From Ananas comosus (Eukaryota > Streptophyta > Magnoliopsida > Poales > Bromeliaceae): a stretch of 64,000 nucleotides of DNA. Shown one piece after another: positions 1-14,100 of the stretch; the first letter of the stretch is position 1; each line of letters begins with the position of its first letter. The translations under genes and the position numbers were made by a program. The notes under the pieces were generated by a model, which was not told the DNA's origin, searched no databases, and saw only the letters and a program-made list of their open reading frames with translations. The DNA is taken from assembly GCF_001540865.1 (NCBI RefSeq), contig NC_033629.1, forward strand, positions 11,867,607 to 11,931,606, in the 5' to 3' direction.

Positions 1-1409
1 GTAACTCGCTGGGTATTGCTTTGCTCACTCCTGTTTACTTATAAGTAAAAGAATTACCGCCGCGATGTTTCGTATGATTCACATGCAAGTGAAAAGAAAT
101 GAGCAAAGCATTTTTCTCATTCCACGAGAATTTTTAGTGCCCTCACAGTTTCCTGTGCTGTAAATATTACTATCAACAAAATAGCAGTGCTTTTAAATGT
201 GTAAGAGCCCTTCAAAAAAGATGCCACTTCCAACTTCAAACTTGTGAGTGCAAATCATGCCATGTCTCAAAATCCAGTTATTAATTACATTTTTTTTTTT
301 TAAACTAATTGTTGAACAAGGAGTGTTGTGTATGAGCTCATTAGAGAGCCCCATATGACAGGCCAGTAGAGCATGGCATATTTTTTTAGATCTCTGGTAT
401 CTAAGCAGGGGAATTTTGAGACTTGCATAGGAATACTAAAGTAGCATTTTGAAAATTTCGATTATGTATTGGTTACAAAATTTGTATGGTGCATGCATCT
501 TGTTCCTACATAAAGAATCCAACTGTTTGTCCTCAATTCCACTTACAGAAGGATAGAGAAAAAATTAAAAAGATTTAGGCCTAATTTGATAATATGGTGA
601 CCAAAAGTATTGCTTCATACTACAAATACTCAAAAAATTTAAAATAAAATAAGTTTAATATAAAAATAATGTTTCAAGTTATCATATTTCCAAACTAGGC
701 CTTAGTATCTTACAACCTACACAGCCAGAAAAGAAAAAGGAAAAAAAGAAAAAAAGAAAAAAATATTGTGTGCTTGAAACTATGGGAGGCCCTTTTCAAC
801 TGTTGCTAAGATGCTCTGTGCTCTTTTATGTACTACTGTCATGTGGCTTTTATTATGACAACACATTAAAAGAAAAGGCATTGTTGATAAGAATAAGACA
901 GGTAAACAGTCAAACTGACTAATATGTGGCCAATATAGGAAGTAGAAGATAAATGAAGGACGAAGAGAACAGTAAGGCTAAAGCTTCTACCCTACGAAGA
1001 GAACAGTACGGCTAATGAAATAAACGAAGCGGGTAGCGTGCTACCTATCTCTCAAAAAACTTGGTCCCTATAACTTCACCACTTGTAGTCTATTTGCACA
1101 AAAGAGATCAAACTTGCAATTATCACCGGGTTGTTAATTTAGACTCGTGCTGAGAAGTTTCGACCATGAAGCAACATGCTTAAGGATAACATTCTTATTT
1201 ACAAGAAAAGGTAACAAAAGAGACCAGTTTCACTAAAACTTGTAGATTTACAAGGATAATATGTTAGATCAGCATGCAATATACGAAATTTCAACCATAC
1301 CATAAGCTGATGCGCATATCAATAGCAAAATGCACCAACTCTTGAGGGGTCAAACTATACCTCTCTCGGTCCAAAATTTATGCTAAAAATGTTACTCTTT
1401 ATATAGTAG
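1..1409. other. Gene-free left edge (3' flank of PARP1 gene)
   Basis: No coding region recognised on either strand. The part next to 1409 must hold the 3' untranslated region of the PARP1 gene, which is transcribed leftwards. A SINE tail lies at 1013-1059. Two short direct repeats (acgaagagaacagta) stand at about 960 and 995, just before that tail. The rest is AT-rich DNA in which I see nothing specific. Confidence 0.6.
1013..1059 (+). repeat. SINE 3' tail fragment
   Basis: The stretch contains gaagcgggtagcgtgctacc followed by tatctctc and an A run. This matches the 3' tail of the tRNA-derived SINE copies at 18348-18510, 25144-25318 and 56244-56404. The tRNA-like head is missing, so this is a 5'-truncated copy or a tail-only insertion. 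Confidence 0.7.
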
Positions 1410-2680
1410 TCACCTCTTGTGATGAAATCTCACCTTCAGCAAGAACTGCATCTTGACCTGGCACAGAAACCAAATTCAAGATCTAAGCATGGTATGCATG
1501 CACCAATATTATGCCAGAAAAACAGAAAAATGACGCCAAAATTAAGAATACTAAAACTAGAATCAAGACAATTCAAATCGAAATGTTACAAAGGGGCAAA
1601 TGCAAGCTGCATTTTAAGGAATTCAAAAGCATTATTAAAGACTAGGATTGAAAAATGAACAAGAATAATCACAAGTATGGCATACGTATACATTCTACAT
1701 AATTGGAAAGTCCGACTTCCCCCAAGATTCAGTAAATTTGAAAAATGAAAATTGGAAATAGCTCACTTAATGGTAAAAAAAAATGCAATATAAAACGTAT
1801 ACAGGAAACACATCTAATTTTTTGTTTCATTTTCTGAATAAAAAACATTACAATGATACCGAATATCTCCTTTAAGTTCTCAAATTATTTGAATAAAAGA
1901 TACTTAATTCAAAGATTTTCTCTAATTGGTTGTCAATATTCACATCAAGCAAATAATATAGAGAACTATTCAACTAACAGAAGTCCACAAATTAAACATA
2001 ATTTTTTCATAAGATGGAAGCATACCATCATATAAATAGCAGCTTATTATAGGAAAGTATGAAGACAGTGTCCCAACCTGAGCAGTATTATAGACAATGT
2101 ACTCATTGTACAGCAGCTCCGACGCTCGGATGGATGAAGGAACTGGTTTACCACAAGGGACAATGACATCCTCCTTCCACTTCACAAACTCCGATTCCAA
2201 AGGTACCGTCTTACCCAAACCTTTAGTAGAATGCTTCCCTTTCGGCGGTTTATCCATATACTACAAGAAAGAGTAACATGCCCACCTTAGTGTGGAGACA
2301 CAAATAACTGTTCCTTTCCATGAAAGAAAAAGTTAATGATGAAATGAGATGAACTACTACCGTAATACGGCTAAATGAATTTTACCGCAACAAAGTATTT
2401 GAGCTAAATGGGAACCACAGTAGAACAGGATGATAAAGAAACAAGTGAATTTTGAAGAGAGGCAATTTCCTGGGACTCACCGTAGCTTTCTTGAGCTCAT
2501 GCACCTCCCCCAAAGCAACCTCACTAAGAAGCATCAAACCCACTGGATCTTTTTTGTCCACATAACAATATTGCGCGCTCTTACTCACTAGGTCAGCGAA
2601 GTAGATGCCTTTGCCAAACTGTCAGCACAGAAGAGTAAAAGTAGTTAGCTAAAGATTATTTCAGACCCACACACTTTTAC

Positions 2681-2719
<39 letters not shown>

Positions 2720-5700
2720 CATGTAGCCTGTTGCTGGAGCCTCAGGAGGTGCTATCCTCAAACCTTGACTCAGAATACCAATGAAGTTTGTCAATCTTGA
2801 ACCTATACATCAAATTGAAATTGGACTCAAACTTCAAGTACTAAGTTTGCAATTAACCCAAAAGAAATAAAAAGAAAAGAAAATGCTGAAGCAGTTGCTT
2901 TAACAACATGTATTTCAGGATGAAAGATGCAGGATACTACTGGTATTTGAAATACTCCTAACTTTCACAGCAATAAACGAAATTTAGATTATCTACTTAG
3001 AAGAAATTAAGAAATTTGATAATCATAGCATACCATGCCACAGCAGCATCTTGTTCTGGAGTTTATCTCTGTAAGGTGCATACTTATCGAACTCTCCTTC
3101 TCTTTCAAGTGTAAAAACTTCCTCCAGTTCAAGAGTCCAATCCTATGAATCAGGCAATCACAAGTGAAATGAATAACAGATCAAAAAAAAAAAGCATGCA
3201 AAAAAAAGAAAAGAAAAAGAAACATATTTGAGTTGGCAATGACACAAGTGTACTAAACCTTGTGAGTAGGAGCGTGTGTGTTGAGGAGATACTTCTCAAC
3301 CAATTTATAATCTTCACTATCATGAGGTAGGGGAGTAAGATCACATCGGAGCTTCTTGTACTTTTCATCAAGAGATTCATCATTTTCACCATCAAAGCCA
3401 ACAAGTCTAGAAGCAATTTCAATGTCCTGAAGCGCTTCAAGCATTTTTACCTAAAAGCAAAGATGTCTTACCACTCACAGCAGGTAAAGGAGGAATAAGG
3501 TTTGAGTATGTAAACACAAAATCTAATCATCAAGCACTTACTTTTGCCTTGAATTCTTCATCATGTCTTATGACATGAGGATGAATCGAAGGAATTAGAG
3601 TGAAAAAACGGTTACTTGAATCAATAAGCAAGCTTTCTCTAACTGCTGGATCATGTCCACCCTCACTACTCAACAAATTTTGTATCTCTGTTAAAGCTTC
3701 AAACCCTACAATAGACAGAACAAATTATTATCATAAATTATCTGCTTATAACTATATTCTCCAATTATAGAACAATCCAACTTGAACAGTTGATGGATAT
3801 AATACATACCCTTCTGGATATTCTCTTTGCTCAGTTTTCCCAGTGGCATTTCAGACATATTTATTTCGAACTCCAACATAGCAGCCCTGAAAAAATTGCT
3901 CTGCCCTTATATATCTCGTCGCAGTCAACTGAATTGTTGAAAATTAAAGCAGTAGTAAGAAGGAACCTGTAAGTTTCAACATTAAAAAGCATCTTCATTA
4001 GTTCAATCAACTGAGGGGGAAGCGAGCTTTTCTCCTTAGCAGGGTCTTTTTTCTTAGGCAATTGCTTGACGCCGTAGTCCTACAAAATAACAATGCAATT
4101 TTACAAGCCAAAATTAAACTAAAGCACAGATATATAAAAAAGAAAGTCTTCTGAAATTCATACGTACAATATCTAGTGGATAAAATTTTCCTGGTTGCTT
4201 CTGGAATTGCTTTTGCTCCCATGCTTCCCAAGGGTTTCCAGTCTTTTCAAGAAAGAGTCTTCTGAATTCCTGAATTGCATCAGACTTTGACATCTCTTCC
4301 AACTTGGTACCACCAATTCTATCATTGCCAACTCGCCCCCACTTTCGAAATACATAACATTGTGACCCTTTATCCTCTTCAATGACTTGAAGAATATAGT
4401 AACTTCAACACGGAGAAAACCGTCAAAATAATAGCAGATTAATGGAAAGCAACATTCACATATATTGAACTGGCAAACCAGAAACATCATGGCTCATATT
4501 ACACACTTCTACAGCAACCAGACAAATAGACAAAATATCATTTAAACATGAAGAATGTTCAATAGGAATTTAATTACATTCAATTCATCTCTGCAATCAA
4601 GAATAGGGTAAACTGAATTTTATGGCTTGCTATTCTCAATTTATTGCCCAAATATAAGCCATAGCTCAAACATATTGCTGCAACAAAAAAGTGTGAAAAG
4701 ACAAGCAAAGATTAAGAAAATGGCAAGTAAATCTAGCGAATTATCAATTTCCAGGTGACAAGTATACAAAGACAGGTGACAAATATGGCCTCATTAACAA
4801 GGGTTTAACAGAAGGCACACCTGTTTACACCAGTTGAAAGGTCGGACATATTCAAGGTTGTATTGTATATGCTTTTCCCGACCTCAAGAATATGACCTGC
4901 ATCTTGCAAACCAGAGGCCTCATGCACTGCACTGCGTCCTTTTACTTTAACAGTAACTGTGCTGCTTCTTGAAGACTCCGACGCCGACTCGACTTTATAT
5001 AAAGCAGCAGGAAGCATTTTGTTCTTTCTAACACATTCATCAAGGTACTCTTCCCTCACTATGGGTAACTTCATCCTCCTGAAAAATTAGCATATAAGCC
5101 TTTAGAATCACACCAAATTAGTGAATTGCCCACAAAAAGACGAACCAAGCTGAGAAAATCTAGAAGTGTAACAAAACCTGGCTTTCTTGATTTCAGCATT
5201 ATCACTATCCAACTCTCCGCATACGGCCAAACAGTTAGTATCTGTAGATTCAGCAAAAAATTACAATGAGATATGTTAGTCCACCATATTCAATCAATGA
5301 TAAAAGAAGAAAGGACTGGAATTAATTTTTAAGAAGTACCTTTTTTAATTTTGGCATGAACTTTAGCCCCAGCAGCATCAAGTTTTTGGCTCCATTTTTC
5401 CTGAACATTTCAGCAAGAATTAATATGTGCATTTAAAAAAAAGAAGGTTTATGATTCTACAAAAGCATGATGCAGGAAATAAGAAGCATCGGCAATCTAC
5501 GTAATAGGGAGTAATTAGAAAAATATTTGGGAAGCAAACATGTATGCAAAGTTGCAAAGTTAACTAGACATACCATGGATAGAAGGAAAGCAAACATGAA
5601 TAGCTTCAAATACAGGGAGCGTACACAACAAAACTAGGGAAATCAACTTACAATTTCTTGCTTGGATTTTCCAACTAAAGCTACTTTCAAGTTTCCTAGC

Positions 5701-8700
5701 GCTTCACCATTAGATGACTGAGTCTGCATGCCAACTTTACTACTCAAAGTTTTAGCAGGTGATGGCGGGGGAAGAACTCTAGTAAGCTTTTTCACCTTTT
5801 GAGTCTTGAACCACTGAAAGGAGAAAAGAGAAAATCTTGAACTGGCAGCAAAAGAAGTGTCTAAGAACGTACAAATCTTACCTTGATATAGCATACTCTG
5901 AAAGAGTAGCTAAACCTCAAAATTTCTAAGTTTACGAACCAATTACAGCTATTTTGATTTTACTACCGCTCTGTCAAAACTTGATGGAATTTTTAACTTC
6001 ATCACGGGATACATTTTAATCTAAAAAGATTTTATTGGCATACCTTGATTAGATATTCGTTACTTGTCTCTCTAGGAATTTTCCACTTCTCCTTAAGACG
6101 GACAGGTTCAGTTGTGGAGTATGAACATTTACTCCATGCTGACACATAACCATGGCAACGGTATTCACCTCCAGAGTAGTGAAGGGAACCCGAACATATA
6201 GGGCAGCTAGCCAATGCTCCAAAAAGCATTCCATCAGCACTTAAACAAGAAACACAGAATCAAATATTAGTAAGAGGCACAAGGAAAAACAATATTTTCA
6301 ACATAACACAATAGAGTTGAAGGATAAGCCAAGAAAGGAACGGTAATAAGTAGTTGGTGAGATTTTATTCCTTTCCAATTTGTTATTCATGAGCACTTGA
6401 CTGGAAAATGAAAGAGTAAAATGGAACTGAGATGGCAGATAATACTTGAGCCAAAATTATGAAAGCCACCACTCCACTTTACCCGTTGTCTTAAAAACCT
6501 CCCTGCATTTAAATTAATGCAATATCAACTTTGTGAAACAATATGTTTTACTTTGGCTTCATATCTTTGCGTGAAATTCATGCAGTGTAACTGCTATTCT
6601 TTTTTGGCAGTTACAATACCAATCAATATCCCTGTAAGATAGACCTTTTTGTGAAAAATGGCAGATGAACTGAACAACAAATGAAGATAGTAAGTATACA
6701 AAGCCAACAATAACTAGTTGAGGTTGAATACTTTATTGTTGATGTTGTTGTTATTGTTGTACTTTCTTATGCTCATGAACAAAAGATGAAACTATAAAAG
6801 GAACTCCGTCATCAAAAAGAAAAAAGGAAGATAAAATGGCAAAGAACCAATACCAACGATCACGTAGATCATATTCTGATCCTGCCGAATCCTGATCGTT
6901 AGCTTCAAGCACCTCCCTAAGTTCTGCAACAGTTACATGCTTTTTAAGCTCATCTTTTATTTTCCACAGCGCATCACTTTGCTCTTTTAGCTTTCTTTCC
7001 AGTTCATTCGAATTAGAACTGGATTGACCAGAGTCAACAGCATTTCCCATTCTTGGAATTCCACCTTCCAAATTACTCTCCTCAAGTCTGGGAACCTTAC
7101 ATGCATGGCTGTTGCCATCACCTTTCTTTCGCTTAGTACCTTTTGAAGTTGCTTGCTGTGAATGCTCGTCTTCAAAACAAATATTAATATGTCAGACATG
7201 TGAAGCACAAAGTATCTATTTTCCCAGGCCCCCGAAACAGCTTCTTTAGAAGCAAAAGCTTAACATTTGGCTCAGAAAAGCTAAAGCTTTTGCTTTGTGG
7301 GAAGCTAAAATGAGCATTGCCCCCTTAAAATCGAAACTTCGATTTTGAAAGTTCTGCTTCTGCTATAATGGAATGCTGCTGGAAAAGATTTCAATTAAAA
7401 AGTTGTTAATTCTTCAAACTACTCTACTCAAACTGCAATTCTATGAAAGCTCCAGCCAGGCCAAACAAGGCCTACAACTGCACAATAAATTTATCCCCAA
7501 AAACTAAGGGTACGTCAACATAGATTGCATGTTCTAGTAATACCTGCTTTTTTGCCAGAAACACCCTTCTTGACAAGTGCAAAAACAGTTTCCTTATCTT
7601 GAAGTGATAGTGTATCCCAACCATAAATTTTCTCAAGATTCGTGGATGGAGACATCTCCACAAAACAATTGACATGGTGCCATGCTAGACCCTTTGCACC
7701 TTGTCCCTCAGGCTTGGTCGAGACACGTACCTAACATAAATACGATTGGTTACTTCAAACTATATCTCTGTGTAAATTCAACAACAACTAAGTAATTCGA
7801 CAGGCGTATGAAACAAATAAAATATGATCAGTAGTGAACAAAACGAAACTAAAAAACCCTCATAAATATAATGTTTAGGAACCACCGTATGTGTCCACTT
7901 ATTAAAGCCCAACAAAAAATTCAAATAAGAGACAGCACATCTATGCGCAATTTGTCTCCAATTATAACTGAAAGTAGAATGACATGCGTGTTGGACTGGA
8001 GTTTTGAGTCTTGAAATTTTTTTCCCCACCAACAGCTATATTTTAATTTCCATTTTATTGAATTTCTACAGCCTAATAGCAAAAACTAAATGAATTTCCA
8101 TATTTAGCACCACACTAATGTCAAAATGTCTAAACATCTTGGATAACGAGTTTGTGAAGTCTCTAAAACATTCAAGCATTTTTGGTCTGATTGAAACTCT
8201 AAAGCGGCTAGAAATTGAAATGAACTGATAAGCCCAAAGCATATCCAATTTAAGGCTTCCACTTCATTGAAAGCTCTTGAACGGTGATATAAATGGAATA
8301 GTTGCCGGCGTTTTTCCAAACAGATGTGTGTGAAGTACTTCCACAGAAGCTCTAGGCTGGCCAAACAGATCTGTGCTACAGCAAGCAGCAACACAAGTAA
8401 TAAAGGCATAAAATATGAAATAGAAAGAATAATATAGAGTTACAAACCGTTCCTTTCATAATCTTCTGGTTGCACCTCCTACATGCAGCACGGGAAGTCT
8501 GAGAGACTTCAATAGCACACTCATTGTTAGCAACAGCAGTTGTACTTGACAATCCGCCTTCCACATACTTTCTTAACTGTTGTTGGTCATCCCACCTTAG
8601 CAAGTCATATCCCTCGACATCATCAAGACTGATGATTACGGTTAGAAGACAACGTTAGTTCGAGGAAAGATAGAGAGCGAAGAATAGTAAATTTAACTTG

Positions 8701-9913
8701 CAATAATGAAATTTCATATAGCATTTTAAATGCCATAATCATCAATAAAATTATAATGATCTCAAAGCATTTACATACGATTTTATTTGGCTGCCCTTCT
8801 TGAAGATGCAGCTTGCATGGTTCCACATCTGGACAAAAAGGAAAAACAATAATCGAATGAAGTAGCATGAAACAATTAGACAATAGTTCTTTTTTTTTTT
8901 ATCACCAGTACAAGAAATCTGCGCGCTAATAACATAAATAGGCATCAAATGCCATGCATTAGCAAATTTGCGAAAATATGAAAGAGTCAGAAAAGTTTCA
9001 TTGTAGAAAAATTGAGGCTGCATTTTCGAACCACAAGCGCGAGCAAAAGAATAAGTACTCTTCCAAAGCAGGAGCAAATGGGCGAACCTAAAGCAACATT
9101 CAATCCTGAGCTTATCAGATGGAAACCCTTAGTAAATGCTCTGGTATCCCACAAATTACATAAGCTAAGAGGATGAAACATCAAAAGGCCTGTTAATTCG
9201 ATGTTAGGGAAACTGAATCGGACTAACATGACATAATTACGAAACTAAATTTCAAGAAAACCAAAGTCACCAACTTGAAATAGATGAAGTGGTCTCACCG
9301 ATGTAAATCGAGACCATGACAACATACCACCTAATGTTTCTATGCACACGAAACCCCTTTGCCTACATTGCTAGCCAAGCGCTCAAACAGAACAATTTAG
9401 ACCAAAAATCACTGCACAGTAACATACATTACCCTCAACGTACCCAAAGGAGAGACCTTTCTAGTACACTAACTATATATAAAGTTGTAAAACCCAACAA
9501 AATTTGCACATTTGTGGCAACCAAAGATCGCGGATGAGAAAACCCCTTATAATCGACGTAATCCCTATTATTTCACCATCATCGCACACGAGATCGTCCA
9601 TTCGATAACAAGCCTCAGAGATTAGGAAGAACGTCAAGGGCTTTGGCAAAACCCTACGAGGCCGCGACTCAGGAGGCCGACAAAGCAATCGAGAGGAAAA
9701 GAGTGGATGGGGGGGGGTTGTAATGGCACGAGGAGTAAGAGGGAGAGGGAGGGGGAAGAGAGGTGTTACGGGCATGAATCCGTCGAATTGGGTGGCGGCG
9801 ACCATCTTGCCGAGGCGGAGCTGGTCCTTGGCGATGGCGTCCTTGCACGCCTTGCACGACGAGCGCCCCGATTTCGCGTACTCCGCTTTCCATGGCTTCG
9901 GGGGATTCGCCAT
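1410..9913 (-). CDS. PARP1: Poly(ADP-ribose) polymerase 1, zinc-finger type
   Basis: Nuclear DNA-break sensor that makes poly(ADP-ribose) from NAD+. I joined 20 exons with GT-AG borders and consistent phase: 9913-9770, 8828-8779, 8628-8448, 7730-7544, 7169-6854, 6239-6044, 5813-5652, 5400-5340, 5241-5178, 5078-4821, 4402-4168, 4079-3967, 3886-3810, 3705-3542, 3450-3259, 3142-3034, 2802-2720, 2618-2481, 2260-2078, 1457-1410. The product is 986 aa, normal for plant PARP1. Domains in order: zinc finger 1 (C20, C23, H52, C55), zinc finger 2 (about 111-145), PADR1 with a third zinc site (about 240-355), BRCT (about 395-480), WGR (about 540-620), helical regulatory domain (from about 630), catalytic domain. 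The H-Y-E triad is H836 (LLWHG), Y870 (GIYFAD) and E963 (YNEY), spaced as in human PARP1 (H862, Y896, E988). The start is the first ATG, in MANPPKPW, typical of plant orthologues. No frameshift seen. Confidence 0.96.
2685..2717. repeat. (GA)n microsatellite touching a PARP1 splice donor
   Basis: About 16 AG dinucleotides lie in PARP1 intron 17. On the coding strand the intron starts GTTCTCTCTC, so the microsatellite begins almost at the 5' splice site of exon 17 (2802-2720). The donor lacks the usual purine-rich GTAAG or GTGAG. Confidence 0.9.
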
Positions 9914-9936
9914 TAATGGCGAGAGGAACACACACA

Positions 9937-9982
9937 CGCAGAGAGAGAGAGAGAGGGAGAGAGAGAGAGAGAGAGAGAGGAA
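9937..9982. repeat. CT-rich microsatellite in PARP1 leader
   Basis: A CA run followed by a long GA run on the plus strand, read as CT/GT in the PARP1 transcript sense, begins about 25 bases upstream of the start codon at 9913. Pyrimidine-rich leaders are common in plant mRNAs. The transcription start itself cannot be placed from sequence alone. Confidence 0.7.
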
Positions 9983-11166
9983 GAGGAAGAAGAAGCCGAT
10001 ATACAAAAGCAGTGTCTTTTGGAGGTCCAGCGCATTTTAGCGAAGGGCCCCGCATTGAAAAGTTTGTTTGTTTTATTTTATTTTATTTTTTTTGGGGAGT
10101 GTGGGCCACGTGTAAATACCTGATTTGTTTTGGTAAAAGAAGAACCCCTCAAATATAGGCAATTTTAAAAGAAGCCCTTGATGCATAATTATTTTGATAA
10201 AAATAAAAATATATAGAACGTATCTTGCAAAATTTTGATTTTATTACCCACTTTTTTAATTTATTTAATTTGAGTCAATTAATAGTAAAAATTTAAACTA
10301 ATTGCTTATTTTAGTCTATCCATAATTACAAATAAAATATATTAAATAAATTTATAAAAATAAATGACATTGTCAAATTTTAAAGTCAAAGTGTCACCCG
10401 AATCAAACAAATTAAAAAGTTAAATAAAAATTAAAATTTTAAAAAGTTGAATAGCTTACTCAAACTAGTTCATAATTCAGATAAATTGTCTACGTTCTTA
10501 CCTAATTTTTTTGATTGAGATTGATCTTTAGGAATTGAGTGATTACCCCAAATAAATAAAAAATTCAGAAAATTAATTGATAATTTTATTAAATTTAATA
10601 GTTTAAACTACTTTCTAGCGAATAAACTAAATTAATTAACAAAAAACATTTAGTTTACTAAAGTGGGCAAGCAATTAATAGTTAGAAAAGTAATCCTTGA
10701 CAGATTTTGTATAGGGGAGAACCACGCACTAATACAAAATAAATTTTAAAAGCTTAATTTTAATTCTGGAAAGAATATTAAAAATGGTGACATAAATAAT
10801 GCAACAATTCTGAATCCAAAATAAAATATAAGATGATTGTATCTAGAGAAATTATTACCTGCAATCAAACACCTTTTCCAACAGTTACATGCCATCTCAT
10901 ATTTCAGATGTGTTTGTTTAGCAAATATTTCAAATCTGATAAATTAAACAGAATGTATAACTCAAATTCAAATTACTGCAACAAAATACACATGTAAACA
11001 CCAGTGTCCCCTCTCCACTAGAAGAAAAAGGGATGCAGAAACAAAACATTGATCACACACTTGTGTGAAATATGAAACTATCATTTGTTCTACAGTGTTA
11101 GGTGAATCTCTCTTTTCTCTAAACTAAAATCTTCAATAAGAGAAAATGATATACACAAGGAATGTG
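9983..11166. other. Intergenic: PARP1 promoter side and 3' flank of the methyltransferase
   Basis: No gene seen. It should hold the PARP1 promoter (right of 9983) and the 3' UTR of the leftward-transcribed methyltransferase (left of 11167). The middle, about 10215-10505, is a diverged MITE-like repeat related to those at 14098-14433 and 29697-30050. Confidence 0.6.
10215..10505. repeat. MITE-like repeat, 'aaaattttgatttta' family, diverged
   Basis: Left end has gaacgtatcttgcaaaattt and right end has gtctacgttcttac, roughly inverted. The interior matches the order of motifs in the copy at 14098-14433: a cluster around tttgagtcaa, then aaagtcaaagtgtc, then aatcaaacaaatt. The ends are eroded, so limits are approximate. 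Confidence 0.55.
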
Positions 11167-14100
11167 TCATGATGGATTTGGCATGGGCTTCTGGAATTTT
11201 CCATGCACCCAAACCCTGCGCATCGTCTTCCCGTTCCGACGATTCACCGACCTTATACAGCAATACTCGAGCTCCAACTGCATGTAAAGCAACAAATATA
11301 TGAAAATCATATAGAAGGTTTCCGCCTTGTTCTGTTACTTTGCCATTTCTTTCAATTTTTGCAAAAGAGGAGGTTTACGAGTCCAGAATCTCAGCATTCA
11401 TAATATCAAAGAACTTTGGAAAAAGAAAGGCGTCGTTTATGTAGAATACCGTTACGAGTCCAGCTGCACAGAAGAGGTCCCTTGCAACATCTAAGGAGAA
11501 GAAATACGAAAGAGTACCGTCCGATCTCATGTACTCCCGAGACCCCACTCTTTGGTCAGGCGAAAACCGAAGCATAGTCATGTCATAGAGGCCTGAGCAG
11601 CACAATTAAATTGTTTGATAATGTCGAAGTTTTGAAAAGCGGCAACAATGGTCTCTCTTGAAAAGGAAATACAGCAAGTGGCTCTTTGAAAGAAGAAGAT
11701 AGAAGCCTACGGACCAGCTTCTCAATTCCAGAAAGCAAGAGTTTTTAGAAAACAGAATTTGAACTAACAAATGATCCAAAGCTTTTGCTACGGGAAGTTA
11801 AAATGAGCTTTTGGAACCCAAAAATAGAAGCTCTAATTTCAAGCTTCTCATTTTGCTGTAGAACTTTTTCAAACAGCTCGACTCAAACAATACTTTTACA
11901 AAAGCAACGATCGGCTAAAAACGTGCTAAAACCAAGATTATAGTCAATGCACAATACAAACCAAAAAACATGCATAGAATGGTCATTACCATAATCCCTA
12001 AATAAAATCAAACCACCAGGTTTCAGAGTAGAAGCACATCTCTCTATGATAAGTGACATCTTGTCAAATGGTACTGCCGAAAGTGTGAAAATCTGAAAAT
12101 AGCATTAGGAGAATTTTAAGTTGATAAAACAAAGGAAGGAATTAGCCAACTTTAACTTCAAATTAACATGATATTACTCTTGTCATGAGTTTTAACAAAT
12201 CCAGCGAACAATTTGAGTTTTCCATTTATCAGACAATAGCTTAAAACAGCCGGAAATACTTTCTTACGTAATCATTGGTCAATATCAAAGAACAAGCAAT
12301 CAGATACAAAGTTGACAACATGTATGGTGAACTAGGAATTTCAGATTTGGCTTCATGGGTGAAAAATAGAGAAAAATTACGATACCATGTCACTGAAAAT
12401 AAAATAAAGCAATCCAAGAAAAAAAAAATGCACCCCACTTGCGTCACATTATTTGCCTCGTTTAGCTGAATAAGTGGGTTAGCTTGGCATAATCCTCGCT
12501 TGTTTCCAGACCAAATAGTTGTCCAAGTTTCTTGTCATTTTTATTACTTTAATTTAAAAATTATAAATAGTGTGTCAATATTCACATACCAAAGTAACAA
12601 AATCAACACCCCCAATACAACATTGATCTTCTCCCATGAAGGGCGCATTTGATTTTGATGGTTTTTCCCGATGACCATCTGGAAGAAGCAGTAGCATTAA
12701 AATGTACATCAGAGCAAGATATTTCATAAACATATGGCAGAAAAAAAAGAAAATATCAACAACATACAAATAACAACCTAACGAGAAGTCAACACATTTG
12801 CCACCTAACGAACATTGACAAGATGAACAGACCAACCATTCCGGAAAGCTATGAATTGAAAAATCCAAAAGAAATGGATGGAATCGATCCTTAATGTGGA
12901 TCCCCTTAGCCGCAGAAACAATCTCCTTGGCCCTCTCAAGAACATCTTCACTACAATCACAACCATAGACAACAGTATTTCGTCCTGCACTGCATAAACT
13001 ACAATATCACTTACAAAAAGTTTATGAATTTAACAAGAAAGGAAGCACGAGCTCGCATGCTCATGACGACATAAAAGACAATGAAGAATAACGTATATTT
13101 CAGATAATTTATAAGAATAATCCCACATTAATATACTTAGAGATAAGAAGTTATATATAGAAGAGGGGAAAAAAGTATGGTGATCTTATGAAGTACAACA
13201 ATTATTTTACGAGCACACCAAGCAATGGACCCAGGACATCAGCCTTAAAATAAGATCCTAAATGTGTCTAAATAAAGGGATCCATCTAAACATCACAAGC
13301 ACATGCTGAATCTCAAAGAACTATTAAGATGCGACTGGATAGAGCCATTAGTTTCTACACAAAAACCCAGCCCACCTCAGGTAGGGCTAAAATTATTCAT
13401 CGTTTGCACTAAATACTGATTAACAACAATGACACAAGTGACAAGCAATTTATATTGACCAACACAAAACTAGAAAGATTAAAAGATTACCGCAAGATAG
13501 GAAGAACAGTGCTCCCATTTCCACATCCCACCTCTAAAACCTTGACAGAATCACAGCAACTAACCAATTCTGGGAATTCCTTCAGCAAATACCTCCTTTC
13601 CTACAACCAAAATATTTGTTTGTTATAATTTAACGAGAATTCCGTAACTTATTTCAAACCAAAAATTCTCCTTTCTCCTCAATTTACAGTTTCTGACACA
13701 AACTTGGATCAAATCCAATCCTTCCACTTTTAACACAAGATGAACGATGTCATAACTTTTTTGTGCATCTAAATGTTCTTCCACCGGTCAAAGTTTTTTT
13801 TTCCCCTTGATCATAAACAATCTACAAGGAAATATAAAATTGAAAATTGCCTACAAATCACCACATAGTGAAATTGCAAATCAACACCTCAAAAGTTTTA
13901 GTACTTGAATACGTCCCTCTAAATTTTCATAATTTACAAATTCAACCCTCTTAAAAAAATTTGACTTTCTCCTAAAAAAAGAAAATGCATTTTATCTAGA
14001 ATAAATACCTTCTTAAATACTATTACCCTCATTTTTCATTTCATCTCTCGCATATCATTCTATCTAAATCCTAAATCTTAAACCCCTAAAACAAGTTAAA

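Noticed and set aside
9669..10158. Open frames of 70-130 codons overlapping the PARP1 start
   Set aside because: Antisense and out-of-frame shadows of PARP1 exon 1 and its CT-rich leader; low-complexity Arg/Glu or Ser/Leu runs.
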